Positions 27,442-39,161 of a DNA stretch of 64,000 nucleotides are shown one piece after another (the first letter of the stretch is position 1; each line of letters opens with the position of its first letter). The position numbers and the translations under genes were made by a program. The DNA is from Bacillus cereus group sp. RP43 (GTDB lineage Bacteria; Bacillota; Bacilli; Bacillales; Bacillaceae_G): assembly GCF_040459645.1 (NCBI RefSeq), contig NZ_JARVHQ010000001.1:930001-994000 (forward strand), read 5' to 3'. The notes beneath the pieces are model-generated. The model did no database searches and was not told the DNA's origin. It saw nothing but the letters and a program-made list of their open reading frames with translations.

Positions 27442-30087
27442 ATGTCAAACACGGAAAAGAATTTACCAACTAAATATGATCATATGTCCGTTGAAGAAGG
27501 CCTTTACAAGTGGTGGCTTGAAGGCAAATATTTCGAAGCAACAGGAGATGAGAAGAAACAACCATATACAATTGTAATTCCACCTCCGAACGTAACTGGT
27601 AAGTTACACTTAGGTCACGCTTGGGATACGACGCTTCAAGATATTTTAACTCGTACAAAGCGTATGCAAGGTTACGATGTATTATGGCTTCCAGGAATGG
27701 ACCATGCTGGTATCGCAACACAAGCGAAAGTAGAAGGAAAACTTCGTGAAGAAGGTATTTCACGTTACGATCTTGGCCGTGAGAAATTCCTTGAAAAAGC
27801 TTGGGAATGGAAAGAAGAATACGCTTCTCACATTCGTCAACAATGGGGGAAAGTTGGTTTAGGACTAGACTATTCTCGTGAACGCTTCACATTAGACGAA
27901 GGTTTATCTAACGCTGTTAATAAAGTATTCGTTCAATTATATGAAAAAGGCTTAATTTACCGCGGTGAGTATATCATCAACTGGGATCCAGCAACACGCA
28001 CAGCTCTTTCTGATATTGAAGTAATTCATAAAGAAGTTCAAGGTGCATTCTACCATATGAACTATCCGTTAACGGACGGTTCAGGTCACATTCGCCTTGC
28101 AACTACTCGTCCAGAAACGATGCTTGGTGATACAGCGGTAGCAGTTCATCCAGAAGATGATCGTTACAAACATTTAATCGGAAAAACAGTTACACTTCCA
28201 ATCGTAGGCCGTGAGATTCCGATTATTGCTGATGAATACGTAGAAAAAGACTTCGGAACAGGCGTTGTAAAAATTACACCAGCTCATGACCCGAATGACT
28301 TTGAAGTAGGTAACCGTCATGACTTACCACGTATTTTAGTAATGAACGAAGATGGAACGATGAACGAAAAAGCTGGTAAGTACAACGGTATGGATCGTTT
28401 CGAATGCCGTAAAGAGTTAGTGAAAGACTTACAAGAAGCTGGCGTATTAGTAGAAATCGAGCCTCATATGCACTCAGTAGGTCATAGTGAGCGTAGCGGT
28501 GCAGTTGTTGAGCCTTACTTATCAACACAATGGTTCGTAAAAATGGCTCCACTTGCAGAAAAAGCGGTAGAACTTCAACAAAAAGAAGAAGAAAAAGTAA
28601 CGTTCGTACCAGATCGTTTTGAAAACACATACTTACGTTGGATGGAAAACATTCATGACTGGTGTATTTCTCGTCAATTATGGTGGGGTCACCGCATTCC
28701 AGCTTGGTATCATAAAGAAACTGGTGAAGTATACGTAGGCACAGAAGCACCAGCGGATATTGAAAACTGGAATCAAGATAACGACGTACTTGATACTTGG
28801 TTTAGTTCAGCACTATGGCCATTCTCAACACTTGGCTGGCCGAATGAAGATGCAGCAGACTTTAAAAAGTTCTATGCAACAGATGCTTTAGTAACTGGTT
28901 ATGACATTATCTTCTTCTGGGTATCTCGTATGATTTTCCAAGGTTTAGAGTTTACAGGAGAGCGTCCATTTAAAGATGTATTAATTCACGGTTTAGTTCG
29001 TGATGAACAGGGACGTAAAATGAGTAAATCTCTTGGTAACGGTATCGACCCGATGGATGTTATCGAGAAGTACGGTGCAGATGCAATGCGTTACTTCTTA
29101 TCAACAGGAAGTGCACCAGGCCAAGATTTACGTTTCAGCATGGAAAAAGTAGAATCTACTTGGAACTTCATTAATAAAATTTGGAACGCATCACGTTTCG
29201 TATTAATGAACATGGATGACATGAAGTATGAAGAAATCGATTTAACTGGTGAAAAATCAGTTGCAGATAAGTGGATTTTAACTCGCTTAAACGAAACAAT
29301 CGAAAGTGTAACACGTAACATGGATAAATATGAGTTCGGTGAAGCTGGTCGTTCATTATACAACTTCATTTGGGATGATTTCTGTGACTGGTACATTGAG
29401 ATGGCGAAACTACCACTATACGGTGAAGATGAAGCAGCTAAAAAAACAACTCGTTCTATTTTAGCTTACGTATTAGACCAAACGATGCGTCTATTACACC
29501 CATTTATGCCGTTCGTAACAGAGAAAATTTGGCAACATTTACCGCATGAAGGCGAGTCTATTACAGTAGCAGCGTGGCCAACAGTTCGCGAAGATTTACA
29601 AGATAAAGAAGCGGCAGCAGAAATGCACCTTCTAGTTGATATCATTCGCTCTGTTCGTAACATCCGTGCGGAAGTAAATACACCAATGAGTAAAAAAGTT
29701 CAAATGCAAATTAAAGCAAAAGATGAGGCAGTACTAGCTCAGCTTACGAAAAACAGTTCTTACATTGAGCGTTTCTGTAACCCAAGTGAACTAACAATTA
29801 AGATTGATTTACAAGCGCCAGAAAAAGCGATGACTGCAATCGTATCAGGTGCAGAGTTATTCTTACCGTTAGCTGATCTTATCAATCTTGATGAAGAGAA
29901 AGCGCGCCTTGAAAAAGAACTTGAGAAGTTCGATAAAGAAGTAGAACGTGTACAGAAGAAACTTTCTAACCAAGGATTCGTAGCGAAAGCTCCTGCAGAA
30001 GTTATTGACGGAGAGCGTGCGAAAGAACAAGATTATCTAGAAAAACGCGAAGCGGTTCGTCAACGTCTAGCTGATCTTGAAAAATAA
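27442..30087 (+). CDS. valS: Valyl-tRNA synthetase
   Basis: This class I synthetase of 881 residues charges tRNA-Val. The HIGH motif appears as KLHLGHAW (about residue 55) and KMSKS as [10 protein letters not shown] (about 525). A CP1 editing domain lies between ([14 protein letters not shown]). The anticodon-binding domain and a C-terminal coiled-coil arm ([20 protein letters not shown]) complete the chain. Codon usage is that of a highly expressed gene. The start follows AAGGAGGGAAAATA. Transcription is controlled by the preceding T-box. Confidence 0.98.
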   Translation: MSNTEKNLPTKYDHMSVEEGLYKWWLEGKYFEATGDEKKQPYTIVIPPPNVTGKLHLGHAWDTTLQDILTRTKRMQGYDVLWLPGMDHAGIATQAKVEGKLREEGISRYDLGREKFLEKAWEWKEEYASHIRQQWGKVGLGLDYSRERFTLDEGLSNAVNKVFVQLYEKGLIYRGEYIINWDPATRTALSDIEVIHKEVQGAFYHMNYPLTDGSGHIRLATTRPETMLGDTAVAVHPEDDRYKHLIGKTVTLPIVGREIPIIADEYVEKDFGTGVVKITPAHDPNDFEVGNRHDLPRILVMNEDGTMNEKAGKYNGMDRFECRKELVKDLQEAGVLVEIEPHMHSVGHSERSGAVVEPYLSTQWFVKMAPLAEKAVELQQKEEEKVTFVPDRFENTYLRWMENIHDWCISRQLWWGHRIPAWYHKETGEVYVGTEAPADIENWNQDNDVLDTWFSSALWPFSTLGWPNEDAADFKKFYATDALVTGYDIIFFWVSRMIFQGLEFTGERPFKDVLIHGLVRDEQGRKMSKSLGNGIDPMDVIEKYGADAMRYFLSTGSAPGQDLRFSMEKVESTWNFINKIWNASRFVLMNMDDMKYEEIDLTGEKSVADKWILTRLNETIESVTRNMDKYEFGEAGRSLYNFIWDDFCDWYIEMAKLPLYGEDEAAKKTTRSILAYVLDQTMRLLHPFMPFVTEKIWQHLPHEGESITVAAWPTVREDLQDKEAAAEMHLLVDIIRSVRNIRAEVNTPMSKKVQMQIKAKDEAVLAQLTKNSSYIERFCNPSELTIKIDLQAPEKAMTAIVSGAELFLPLADLINLDEEKARLEKELEKFDKEVERVQKKLSNQGFVAKAPAEVIDGERAKEQDYLEKREAVRQRLADLEK

Positions 30088-30097
30088 AAATGTTTTT

Positions 30098-30130
30098 CAG
30101 AGACTCACTATATTGGTGAGTCTCTTTTCT
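30098..30130 (+). terminator. Terminator after valS
   Basis: AGAGACTCAC, TATATTG and GTGAGTCTCT form a perfect 10-bp stem, followed by TTTC. Confidence 0.85.
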
Positions 30131-30181
30131 TTGCGTATAATAGAATTACGAAGTTTGTCTTTTGAAAGGGGAATAGAAAAC

Positions 30182-31483
30182 GTGATACATACATACGAAG
30201 AAGCACTAGGCTGGATTCATAGCCGATTGAAATTTGGGATAAAACCAGGACTAGAAAGAATGCAATGGATGTTAGAAGAACTCGGAAATCCAGAGCGTCA
30301 TATAAAATGTGTTCATCTTGCCGGCACAAATGGAAAAGGTTCAACTTTAACATATATGCGCTACATGTTAGAAAGCGCGAAATATAAAGTAGGATCGTTT
30401 ACATCGCCTTACATAGAAACATTCAATGAACGTATTAGTGTAAACGGAATACCGATTGCAGATGAAGAGATTGCAGAACTTGTAAATATGGTAAAGCCAG
30501 TCGTTGAAAAATTAGATGAGACGGACTTAGGAGAAGCGACTGAGTTTGAAATCATTACAGTAATGGCAATTTGTTATTTCGGTAAAGTTAATTTCTGTGA
30601 TGTTGTTTTATTTGAAACGGGGCTTGGGGGAAGATTTGATTCTACAAATGTTATTCATCCGGTTCTCACAATTATTACGAATATCGGTCACGATCATATG
30701 CATATTTTAGGCAATACAATAGGAGAAATTGCATATGAAAAGGCAGGAATTATTAAGTCTGGTGTGCCAGTTATTACTGGTGTGAAAAATGAAGAAGCAT
30801 TACAAGTAATTCAAAAAGTTGCTAAGGAAAATCATGCAGGCTTATATGAATTTGGAAAACAGTTTACAACATTACATAAACATTCTAATGAAGATGGGGA
30901 ACATTTTGATTTTGCTTGTCCATTCGCCTCGTTTGAAAATGTTCGGATTTCCATGAAAGGTATTCATCAAGTAGGCAATGCAGCGCTAGCGCTTATGGCA
31001 GTAATGTATTTAAAAACATATTTATCATTTTTAATTAATGAAGAGGAAATGAAAGCTGGCTTACAAGAAGCCTATTGGATTGGTCGATTTGAAAAGTTAC
31101 AAAGTAATCCAGATATTATAATAGATGGTGCTCATAATCCAGAAGGTATTGAAAGTCTTGTAAAAACAGTAGAGGCACATTACAAAGATAAAAATGTAAT
31201 AGTTTTATTTACAGCTCTTGGTGATAAACAATTGCATAACATGGTAGGGCAACTAGATGCAATTGCAGATGAAATTATTTTTACAACATTCGCCTTTGAT
31301 CGTGCTATTTCTGCTGACAAGCTTGCTTCGTATTCACAACAAGAGTCAAAATTAGTTTTTGAAAATTGGAAAGAGGCAATTGATACAAAGGTTGATATGA
31401 TTGGAGAAAATGATGTCTTTATCATAACAGGTTCTCTGTATTTCATTTCCGAAGTTAGAAAATATATTCGCGGGAAAAACTAG
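30182..31483 (+). CDS. folC: Folylpolyglutamate/dihydrofolate synthase
   Basis: It adds L-glutamate to dihydropteroate and to folates (Mur-ligase family). The ATP-binding loop is LAGTNGKGSTL (about residue 46), followed by SFTSPYIETFNERI, the metal-binding LFETGLGGRFDSTN and the C-terminal IDGAHNPEGIESL. The GTG at 30182 after AAAGGGGAATAG gives 433 residues; a longer frame starting inside the valS terminator was rejected. In B. subtilis comC follows folC; it is absent from that position here. Confidence 0.94.
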   Translation: MIHTYEEALGWIHSRLKFGIKPGLERMQWMLEELGNPERHIKCVHLAGTNGKGSTLTYMRYMLESAKYKVGSFTSPYIETFNERISVNGIPIADEEIAELVNMVKPVVEKLDETDLGEATEFEIITVMAICYFGKVNFCDVVLFETGLGGRFDSTNVIHPVLTIITNIGHDHMHILGNTIGEIAYEKAGIIKSGVPVITGVKNEEALQVIQKVAKENHAGLYEFGKQFTTLHKHSNEDGEHFDFACPFASFENVRISMKGIHQVGNAALALMAVMYLKTYLSFLINEEEMKAGLQEAYWIGRFEKLQSNPDIIIDGAHNPEGIESLVKTVEAHYKDKNVIVLFTALGDKQLHNMVGQLDAIADEIIFTTFAFDRAISADKLASYSQQESKLVFENWKEAIDTKVDMIGENDVFIITGSLYFISEVRKYIRGKN

Positions 31484-31510
31484 ATAGTCTTTGCTATCTA
31501 GTTTTTTGTT
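31477..31510 (+). terminator. Terminator after folC
   Basis: AAAACTAGATAG, TCTTTG and CTATCTAGTTTT form a perfect 12-bp stem that overlaps the folC stop. Confidence 0.85.
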
Positions 31511-31647
31511 CTACAAATGAAGTCAAATGCATACATATAAGATAATAATATAGGGTTATTTGACGAATTCCTCTGACAAATATCTCGTTTTTTTATGGAA
31601 TGAATATGATATGATGCGGACAACGACAAGAGGTGAGGTGTGAGTGT

Positions 31648-32610
31648 ATGGACAAGCAATCACGAACGATCTCGGTGAAAGTAAATGGAACAGAAGCGAA
31701 GTATGAGGAAAAAAAGAAGGATGAGTTTGACTGGATGGTAGTAGAAAGTGAAAGGTCACAAAACGTTGTGCCTTTTAAAAAAACAAAGACACTACCTATG
31801 GAAAAGTACAGAAAGAAATGGAGTAATACAATAATCGCAATCGTTGCAACTGCAATAATTATCGGTACTGCATTCGGGATGGGGATGATCCATTTATTAA
31901 CTGGACAAGGGACGACAGGAGAAGGTAAGGTAACGGCTTCGAAGCAGACAGGTAATGAGGAACAAAAGGTGGGCGGAACGGTAGAACAAACAGCAACACC
32001 AAAGGAGGAAAAACAAAAAGCGCAAGTAGGAGCTGCATTAGAACCAATGAAACTATTTTTTGTTCAAGGAGGGCTTTATTCCTCTGAAGAAAAAGGACAT
32101 GCTGCTATTGAAGAGTGGAAAAGTAATGGGGGCGTGGCTGCTTTGAAACCGAGTGGTGATAAGTATGCGTTAGTTGTTGGTATTACGAGCGATGAACAGG
32201 CTGTTAATCAATTAATAGATCAGTATAAGCAAGATGGTGTTTCGGTTTTGAAAAAAAATTGGGATATTACAGATAAAGCATTGCTCAAAACGGATAAAGA
32301 AGTGGGTGGGTTTTTAGCGAAAGTGCAGCCATTATATACTCATTTAGCAAAGTATGTGTCCAGTGTACAAACTAGTGGGAAAAGTAATCCGAAAGATGTA
32401 GAGGTAATTGGAAAAGAATGGAAAGTTATTGAAAAGGAAGGAAAGAGTATGAAGCGTGAAGATGCGAAGAAGCTTTATACGTATACGTCAGTAGCGGTGC
32501 AAACGATTAAGGAAGGGAAGAGCGATAAGGAATCTGTAGCTAAATTAAATCAAGTTATTATTGATGGATTACTTTCGTACGAAAAAATGGTTTCACAAAA
32601 AGTGAAATAA
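31648..32610 (+). CDS. spoIIB: SpoIIB-like stage II sporulation protein with SPOR domain
   Basis: This is a 320-residue single-pass membrane protein. The cytoplasmic N-terminus is charged, a helix (NTIIAIVATAIIIGTAFGMGM) lies near residues 60-80, then a Q/E/K-rich linker. A SPOR peptidoglycan-binding domain follows (KLFFVQGGLYSSEEKGHAAI to SVLKKNW, about 130-210), with a C-terminal helical region. In B. subtilis SpoIIB localises to the sporulation septum and aids engulfment. Position between folC and maf supports the name. ATG at 31648 after AGAGGTGAGGTG. Confidence 0.85.
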   Translation: MDKQSRTISVKVNGTEAKYEEKKKDEFDWMVVESERSQNVVPFKKTKTLPMEKYRKKWSNTIIAIVATAIIIGTAFGMGMIHLLTGQGTTGEGKVTASKQTGNEEQKVGGTVEQTATPKEEKQKAQVGAALEPMKLFFVQGGLYSSEEKGHAAIEEWKSNGGVAALKPSGDKYALVVGITSDEQAVNQLIDQYKQDGVSVLKKNWDITDKALLKTDKEVGGFLAKVQPLYTHLAKYVSSVQTSGKSNPKDVEVIGKEWKVIEKEGKSMKREDAKKLYTYTSVAVQTIKEGKSDKESVAKLNQVIIDGLLSYEKMVSQKVK

Positions 32611-32628
32611 TAAGATAATGATGAAGGG

Positions 32629-32660
32629 GAAAGAAGTACATATACTTCTTTCTTTTCTTT
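32629..32660 (+). terminator. Terminator after spoIIB
   Basis: AAAGAAGTA, CATA and TACTTCTTT form the hairpin, followed by CTTTTCTTTT. Confidence 0.7.
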
Positions 32661-32827
32661 TGAATTTAGAGCAAAGTGCTTTCTGTATGGGCAGAATATA
32701 ATCGTATTTAAAAAGAACTATTATTTTGTTTAGAGAAAATGATATTTCTAGAATTTGTGGGGAAACTATTCCTTTGATACGATTGATTTGAATTATTCTG
32801 CTTCATGTGAGAAGGGAAGGAGAAAAT

Positions 32828-33403
32828 ATGAAGAAAATTATTTTAGCTTCAGGATCACCTAGGAGGAAGGAACTGCTTGAATTAGCTGATGTGCCATTTG
32901 AAATCGTTGTTAGTGAAGTAGAAGAGACGATTGGTGCATATTCATCACCTTCTGATATTGTTATGTCGCTTGCTTTGCAAAAAGCATCTGCTGTGGCAGA
33001 AAATCATAGTGATCACGTTGTACTAGGTGCAGATACAATTGTTACATATGATTCACATATTCTTGGAAAGCCGTCTAATGAGGCTGAGGCGAAAGAAATG
33101 CTACAATTATTATCAGGGAAAACACACGAAGTATACACAGGTGTTGCAATTATATCGAAAGAAAAAACGGTAACTTTTTATGAACGTACAGAAGTAACAT
33201 TTTGGGAATTAACAGACGAGGAAATAGACGTATACGTTGCATCGAAGGAACCACTTGATAAGGCAGGAAGCTACGGAATTCAAGGTAAAGGATCTATTTT
33301 TGTTCAACATATTCAAGGGGACTACTACAGTGTAGTTGGATTGCCAATTGCACGTCTTGTCCGGGAATTAAAACAATTTGATATTGATGTAACCCATGCG
33401 TAA
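32828..33403 (+). CDS. maf: Maf nucleotide pyrophosphatase
   Basis: This house-cleaning dTTP/UTP pyrophosphatase (191 residues) has the signature [12 protein letters not shown] at the start, the catalytic aspartate in VLGADTIV, and [12 protein letters not shown] and [12 protein letters not shown]. In B. subtilis Maf overproduction inhibits septation. ATG at 32828 follows GGGAAGGAG; an earlier GTG is in frame but lacks a site. Its last codons form the left arm of a hairpin (33386-33420). Confidence 0.94.
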   Translation: MKKIILASGSPRRKELLELADVPFEIVVSEVEETIGAYSSPSDIVMSLALQKASAVAENHSDHVVLGADTIVTYDSHILGKPSNEAEAKEMLQLLSGKTHEVYTGVAIISKEKTVTFYERTEVTFWELTDEEIDVYVASKEPLDKAGSYGIQGKGSIFVQHIQGDYYSVVGLPIARLVRELKQFDIDVTHA

Positions 33404-33420
33404 AATTGCATGGGGTTTTC
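33386..33420 (+). terminator. Hairpin across the maf stop codon
   Basis: AACCCATGC, GTAAAATT and GCATGGGGTT form the stem, followed by TTC. The T-run is short, so partial read-through into radC is likely. Confidence 0.55.
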
Positions 33421-33450
33421 TTTGAGAGAACAGGTAAAAGGGGTGGAGAG

Positions 33451-34128
33451 ATGAACGGTATTCGTGATGTTGTCAGAGAAGAACAGCCACGGGAGCGTTT
33501 ATTATTAGAAGGAACAGGGAGTTTATCAAATCGGGAGCTTCTTGCAGTGTTACTCAGAACAGGTTCTAAAGAAGAGACAGTTTTAAAGTTGTCAGATAAA
33601 ATTTTACATCACTTTGATGGTTTACGTATGTTGAAAGATGCAACGTTAGAAGAGTTAATCAGTATTCATGGTGTTGGGATTGCAAAGGCATCTCAGCTTA
33701 TGGCCGCTTTTGAACTAGGTAGAAGAATGGTACGTTTAGAGTATCAAAATCGATATAGTATTCGAAGCCCAGAAGATTGTGCGAAATACATGATGGAAGA
33801 AATGCGCTTTTTACAACAAGAGCATTTTGTTTGTTTATATTTAAATACAAAAAATCAAGTTATACATAGGCAAACGATATTCATTGGAAGTTTAAACACG
33901 TCAATTGTACACCCAAGGGAAGTCTTTAAAGAAGCGTTCCGCCGTGCAGCAGCCTCTATCATATGTCTTCATAACCATCCCTCAGGAGATCCTACGCCGA
34001 GCCGAGAAGATATTGAAGTAACAAAACGTTTAGTAGAATGCGGCCAGATTATCGGAATTGAAGTGCTTGATCATATTATAATAGGTGACCATAAATTCGT
34101 GAGTTTAAAGGAAAAAGGTCATATTTAA
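33451..34128 (+). CDS. radC: RadC-family JAB-domain protein
   Basis: The 225-residue protein has an N-terminal helix-hairpin-helix region (ISIHGVGIAKASQLMAAFELG) and a C-terminal JAB/MPN metalloprotease-like domain with HNHPSGDPTPSREDIEVTKRL. The historical DNA-repair role is disputed and the biochemical function unknown. It is the family preceding mreB in many Firmicutes. ATG at 33451 follows AAGGGGTGGAGAG. Confidence 0.93.
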   Translation: MNGIRDVVREEQPRERLLLEGTGSLSNRELLAVLLRTGSKEETVLKLSDKILHHFDGLRMLKDATLEELISIHGVGIAKASQLMAAFELGRRMVRLEYQNRYSIRSPEDCAKYMMEEMRFLQQEHFVCLYLNTKNQVIHRQTIFIGSLNTSIVHPREVFKEAFRRAAASIICLHNHPSGDPTPSREDIEVTKRLVECGQIIGIEVLDHIIIGDHKFVSLKEKGHI

Positions 34129-34262
34129 GACTATGCTTTTTACTTATTTTGTTTTATAATGTGATTTATGAGTTTTTTGTAGAAAATTATCTGCAAAAAG
34201 GATATAGATATAAAAAACGTACTGTTTTTATAATATAAAATAAGAAAAAAATGAGTCCGTGA

Positions 34263-35306
<1,044 letters not shown>

Positions 35307-35347
35307 TATTGCAAAATAAAAATCAGTAAAATTAAGAGGGTGTGAAC

Positions 35348-36199
35348 GTGCCACAGTTTTTCTTAAACAAAAGATTAATTGTTTTGTTAGTTAGTATTAT
35401 TCTTCTCGTGGCATTGATTGGAATCTCATTGAAAGAACGGAACAGTTTAACATGGCCAGAGCAGTTTGTTAAAGACACTGTTGGTGTTGTAGAACGTGTA
35501 TTCCAAAAGCCAGCGAATTATGTTGCCGGATTCTTCGAAAACGTAGAAGATGTAAAGCGCACGTATGAAGAGAATAAAAAGCTGAAAGCAAAATTAGATA
35601 CTACCGCAGATTTATCTGGAGTAGTGAAAAATTTAGAGGATGAGAATAAAAAACTACGAGAATTAACTGGTAAAGAAAAGTCCCGTGGTGATTATACGGA
35701 AGTACAAGCTAGTGTGGTTTCTCGTAATCCCGATAAATGGTACGATTTAGTTGGAATTGATAAAGGAGCACAGCAAGGGATCAAAAAAGATATGGCTGTT
35801 GTAACTCCGAAAGGTTTAGTTGGACGCGTAAAAAGTGTATCTCAGTTTACATCATCAGTGGAGTTGTTAAGTTCGATGAGCCGAACAAACCGTGTTTCTG
35901 CTATTGTACAAGGACAAGAAAATATCTTTGGATTGATTGAAGGTTACGATAAAGAAAAACAACTACTTCTTTTCACAAAGATTAGCTCTGATGCACAAGT
36001 AGAAAAAGATCAACTAGTTGTAACATCTGGACTTGGTGATATCTTCCCTAAAGGTCTTGCGATTGGGAAAATTGTTGATGTTCAGCCAGATCCATACGGC
36101 TTAACAAAAACAGCTTATGTAAAACCATCCGCTGATTTGAATGATGTAGAGCATATTATAGTTGCAAAACGTGATATGCCTACAGCGTCGTTAGAATAG
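35348..36199 (+). CDS. mreC: MreC, elongasome scaffold protein
   Basis: The 283-residue protein has one membrane helix (LIVLLVSIILLVALIGI), a coiled coil (about 65-105, EENKKLKAKLD and LEDENKKLRELTG) and an extracellular beta-barrel domain with GIDKGAQQGIKKDMAVV and GLVGRV. The GTG at 35348 lies seven bases after GAGGG; the GTG at 35342 is too close to the ribosome site. It works with MreB, MreD and RodA/PBPs in lateral wall growth. Confidence 0.95.
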   Translation: MPQFFLNKRLIVLLVSIILLVALIGISLKERNSLTWPEQFVKDTVGVVERVFQKPANYVAGFFENVEDVKRTYEENKKLKAKLDTTADLSGVVKNLEDENKKLRELTGKEKSRGDYTEVQASVVSRNPDKWYDLVGIDKGAQQGIKKDMAVVTPKGLVGRVKSVSQFTSSVELLSSMSRTNRVSAIVQGQENIFGLIEGYDKEKQLLLFTKISSDAQVEKDQLVVTSGLGDIFPKGLAIGKIVDVQPDPYGLTKTAYVKPSADLNDVEHIIVAKRDMPTASLE

Positions 36200-36213
36200 G
36201 AGGGAGAGAAGAG

Positions 36214-36759
36214 ATGATGACGATTTTAAAAAGAGCAGCTCTTCCTCTTTTGCTCCTTTTTGTTTTTTTATTTGAAAATATGTTCTCTACTGTTGTTCCA
36301 ACAGACGTCTTTTGGAAAGGCAGTATAGCAGCACCGCATTTCTTTATAATTGTGTTATGTTTTATTACAGTGTATAATAGTCCGATTCAAGGGATTTACT
36401 ACGGACTATTATTTGGTTTCTTATTTGATACCGTATACACAGAACTGGTCGGAATATATATTTTTGCTTATCCGATTTTAGCTTATTTAGTTTATAGTGC
36501 GATGAAGGTATTGCAATTGAATTTATTTATTGTTGTTTCTATCGTATTAGCTAGCATTGCAGCATTAGAGTATTATGTGTATGGGTTTTTAACTTTGTTA
36601 GGACGTACTCACATGTCAGCGTCTGTCTTTTTCACAGATCGTCTCCTTGCTACTTTATTGCTAAATGGAATTTTCTTATTAATAGTTTGTTTCCCACTGA
36701 GACGATATTTAGTGCGTCTTTCAAAAGCGATAGAAGAAAAAGAAAAAAGGATTTTCTGA
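36214..36759 (+). CDS. mreD: MreD, membrane component of the elongasome
   Basis: This 181-residue polytopic protein has five to six hydrophobic helices, the IYYGLLFGFLFDTVYTELVG segment typical of MreD, and a basic C-terminus. Identification relies on hydropathy and position. GGAGGGAGAGAAG precedes tandem ATG codons, the first taken as start. Confidence 0.93.
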   Translation: MMTILKRAALPLLLLFVFLFENMFSTVVPTDVFWKGSIAAPHFFIIVLCFITVYNSPIQGIYYGLLFGFLFDTVYTELVGIYIFAYPILAYLVYSAMKVLQLNLFIVVSIVLASIAALEYYVYGFLTLLGRTHMSASVFFTDRLLATLLLNGIFLLIVCFPLRRYLVRLSKAIEEKEKRIF

Positions 36760-36794
36760 TTTTATGTCGAATTGAATCGGTGGGGTGAACTTTA

Positions 36795-37481
36795 GTGGAA
36801 GAAAAAAAGCAACAAAATGTAACGATAAAAGGGACAAAAGATGGAATAACACTTCATTTAGATGATTGCTGTTCATTCTCTGAGCTACTAAAAGAATTGG
36901 ATGAAAAGCTTTCTACACATTACTATGAGAGTGACGGACGTTCTTTAATTGAAGTGCGTGTTAAAGTAGGAAATCGCTATTTAACAGAAGTACAACAAGA
37001 AGAGATTCGTACGTTAATTCGCAATAAGAAGAACCTTGTTGTGGAATCAATTGAAAGTGATGTTATAACAAAAGCAGAAGCAATAGCTTGGAAAGAAGAA
37101 ACAGAAATTGTCCCTATTTCCAAAATTGTTCGCTCTGGACAAGTGTTACATGTAAAAGGCAATTTATTATTAATTGGAGATGTTAATCCAGGCGGAACGG
37201 TTATCGCTGGGGGGAATATTTTTGTCGTGGGATCATTAAGAGGAATTGCACATGCGGGGTATGCTGGAGATTCAGAAGCTGTTATTGCTGCATCTATTAT
37301 GAACCCTATGCAACTCCGAATTAGTGATGTGACAATGCGGGCTCCGGAAGAGAAAGAAGACGGAGCAGAGGCGGCAGAATGTGCGTACATTAATGAGAAT
37401 AATCACATTGTTGTCGATCGCCTGCAACTTCTCACTCATCTTAGACCTAATTTAACAAAGTTAGAAAGGGGAATTGTATAG
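36795..37481 (+). CDS. minC: MinC, septum-site inhibitor
   Basis: It inhibits FtsZ assembly away from midcell, activated by MinD. The N-terminal domain ([16 protein letters not shown]) spans about 1-100. The C-terminal right-handed beta helix ([26 protein letters not shown]) carries the MinD-binding surface. It has 228 residues. It starts GTG after GGTGGGGTG and is two bases from minD. Confidence 0.95.
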   Translation: MEEKKQQNVTIKGTKDGITLHLDDCCSFSELLKELDEKLSTHYYESDGRSLIEVRVKVGNRYLTEVQQEEIRTLIRNKKNLVVESIESDVITKAEAIAWKEETEIVPISKIVRSGQVLHVKGNLLLIGDVNPGGTVIAGGNIFVVGSLRGIAHAGYAGDSEAVIAASIMNPMQLRISDVTMRAPEEKEDGAEAAECAYINENNHIVVDRLQLLTHLRPNLTKLERGIV

Positions 37482-37483
37482 CT

Positions 37484-38281
37484 GTGGGAGAGGCAATAGT
37501 AATTACATCTGGAAAAGGCGGAGTAGGTAAAACTACAACGTCTGCGAACATTGGTACAGCCCTTGCGTTATCTGGAAAAAAAGTGTGTTTAATTGATACA
37601 GATATCGGTTTACGCAATTTAGACGTAGTAATGGGGCTAGAAAATCGTATTGTATTTGATCTTGTTGATGTCGTTGAAGGGCGTTGTCGTTTACCTCAGG
37701 CTCTTATTAAAGATAAGCGTTTTGATGATCTTTATTTATTACCTGCAGCACAAACGAGCGATAAATCGGCGGTAACACCGGAACAAATGGATGAATTAAT
37801 ACAAGTATTACGTCAAGATTATGATTACATATTAATTGATTGTCCTGCGGGGATTGAGCAGGGATTTAAAAATGCTGTAGCAGGTGCGGATAAAGCAATC
37901 GTTGTAACAACACCAGAAGTATCCTCAATGCGTGATGCGGATCGTATTATCGGGCTTTTAGAGAAAGAGGATATTGAACCACCGAAACTTGTCATTAACC
38001 GTGTGCGTAGTCATATGCTTCATGAACAGGATATGTTAGATGTTGATGAAATCGTACGTACACTGTCAATCGAGCTTCTTGGAGTTGTTGAGGATGATGA
38101 TGAAGTTATTCGTGCTACGAATACAGGTGAACCTGTAGCACTGCAACCTAGTGGGAAAGCAGCAATAGCTTATCGTAATATTGCAAGACGCTTGTTAGGT
38201 GAGAATGTACCATTACAAGCATTTGAACAAGAAAGAGTATCGGTATTTACAAAGATGAAAAATTTCTTTGGAATCCGTTAA
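37484..38281 (+). CDS. minD: MinD, membrane-associated ATPase
   Basis: This 265-residue ParA-type ATPase recruits MinC to the membrane. The deviant Walker A is SGKGGVGKTTTSANIG, with switch regions DTDIGLRNLD and DCPAGIEQGF. The C-terminal amphipathic targeting helix is VFTKMKNFFG. GTG start after AAAGGGGAATTGT inside minC. It ends in a strong terminator that closes the mre-min run. Confidence 0.97.
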   Translation: MGEAIVITSGKGGVGKTTTSANIGTALALSGKKVCLIDTDIGLRNLDVVMGLENRIVFDLVDVVEGRCRLPQALIKDKRFDDLYLLPAAQTSDKSAVTPEQMDELIQVLRQDYDYILIDCPAGIEQGFKNAVAGADKAIVVTTPEVSSMRDADRIIGLLEKEDIEPPKLVINRVRSHMLHEQDMLDVDEIVRTLSIELLGVVEDDDEVIRATNTGEPVALQPSGKAAIAYRNIARRLLGENVPLQAFEQERVSVFTKMKNFFGIR

Positions 38282-38319
38282 AAGCACTTCGCGTAAATGC
38301 GGAGTGCTTTCTTTTTTCT
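38281..38319 (+). terminator. Terminator after minD
   Basis: AAAGCACTTCGC pairs with GCGGAGTGCTTT (one wobble) around GTAAAT, followed by CTTTTTTC. Confidence 0.85.
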
Positions 38320-38414
38320 TCGCATGAATATCTTCCTTCTATAACTCATACATATGTACAAACTGTATATAACTGTTTCTATTTGAATAAGGCTAACTAA
38401 AGAAAGGAGACAGT

Positions 38415-39161
38415 ATGAAGAATAGACGTGTGGAAGAAATTAAAAAGCGGATTGCGAAAAGGAAAGCAGAGCAAGAAAGGATGGAGGAAGAGAGGTATTT
38501 TGCGGGAGGAGATTTTGATAGCGAAACGGTCTTTATTGAAGAGGGGGAGAAGGAAATTCATCCTCTATTTCGAAAGGAAGTTTTTCTCTTCAAAGTTTTG
38601 CTATCAGCAATATTAGTTCTTTCAGTTGCTATTTTATTTAAGAACGCACCTTCTTCTTTTGATGGTACTAGAGCTGTTACAGAAAAAGTTATGCAAGAAG
38701 AATTTCAATTTGCTACTATATCGAAATGGTATGAAAAACAGTTTGGAAAACCTCTCGTGTTCTTTTCTCCAAATGAGAAAAAAGAAGAGGCTATTCAGCA
38801 AAAGGATTATGCGATTCCTGCCTCTGGAAAGGTGATGCAAGGATTTCAAAAAAATGGTCAAGGTGTATTTGTTCAAACGGCTACAAATGCAACTGTAGAG
38901 TCAGTAAATGAAGGTATAGTTGTTTTTGCGGGTAAGAAAGAGGAACTTGGAAATACAGTTCAAATTCAGCACGCTGATGGCACAGAGTCTTGGTACGGAA
39001 ATTTAAACGATATGTCAGTGAAGTTATATGATTACGTTTCGAAAAAACAAAAAATCGGAACGGTGAATAGTGATGAAAATAATAAAAACGGTAAATTTTA
39101 TTTTGCGATGAAAAAGAATGAAAAATTTATTGATCCTATTCAGGTGATTTCATTTGATTAA
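38415..39161 (+). CDS. spoIVFA: SpoIVFA, regulator of SpoIVFB
   Basis: The 248-residue protein holds SpoIVFB inactive in the outer forespore membrane until the SpoIVB signal arrives. A very basic cytoplasmic N-terminus is followed by one membrane helix (VLLSAILVLSVAILF, about 60-76) and a LytM/M23-like domain (FVQTATNATVESVNEG, GNTVQIQHADGTESWYGNL). The metal-binding residues of active M23 enzymes are not evident, as expected for a regulator. It overlaps spoIVFB by eight bases. Confidence 0.9.
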   Translation: MKNRRVEEIKKRIAKRKAEQERMEEERYFAGGDFDSETVFIEEGEKEIHPLFRKEVFLFKVLLSAILVLSVAILFKNAPSSFDGTRAVTEKVMQEEFQFATISKWYEKQFGKPLVFFSPNEKKEEAIQQKDYAIPASGKVMQGFQKNGQGVFVQTATNATVESVNEGIVVFAGKKEELGNTVQIQHADGTESWYGNLNDMSVKLYDYVSKKQKIGTVNSDENNKNGKFYFAMKKNEKFIDPIQVISFD

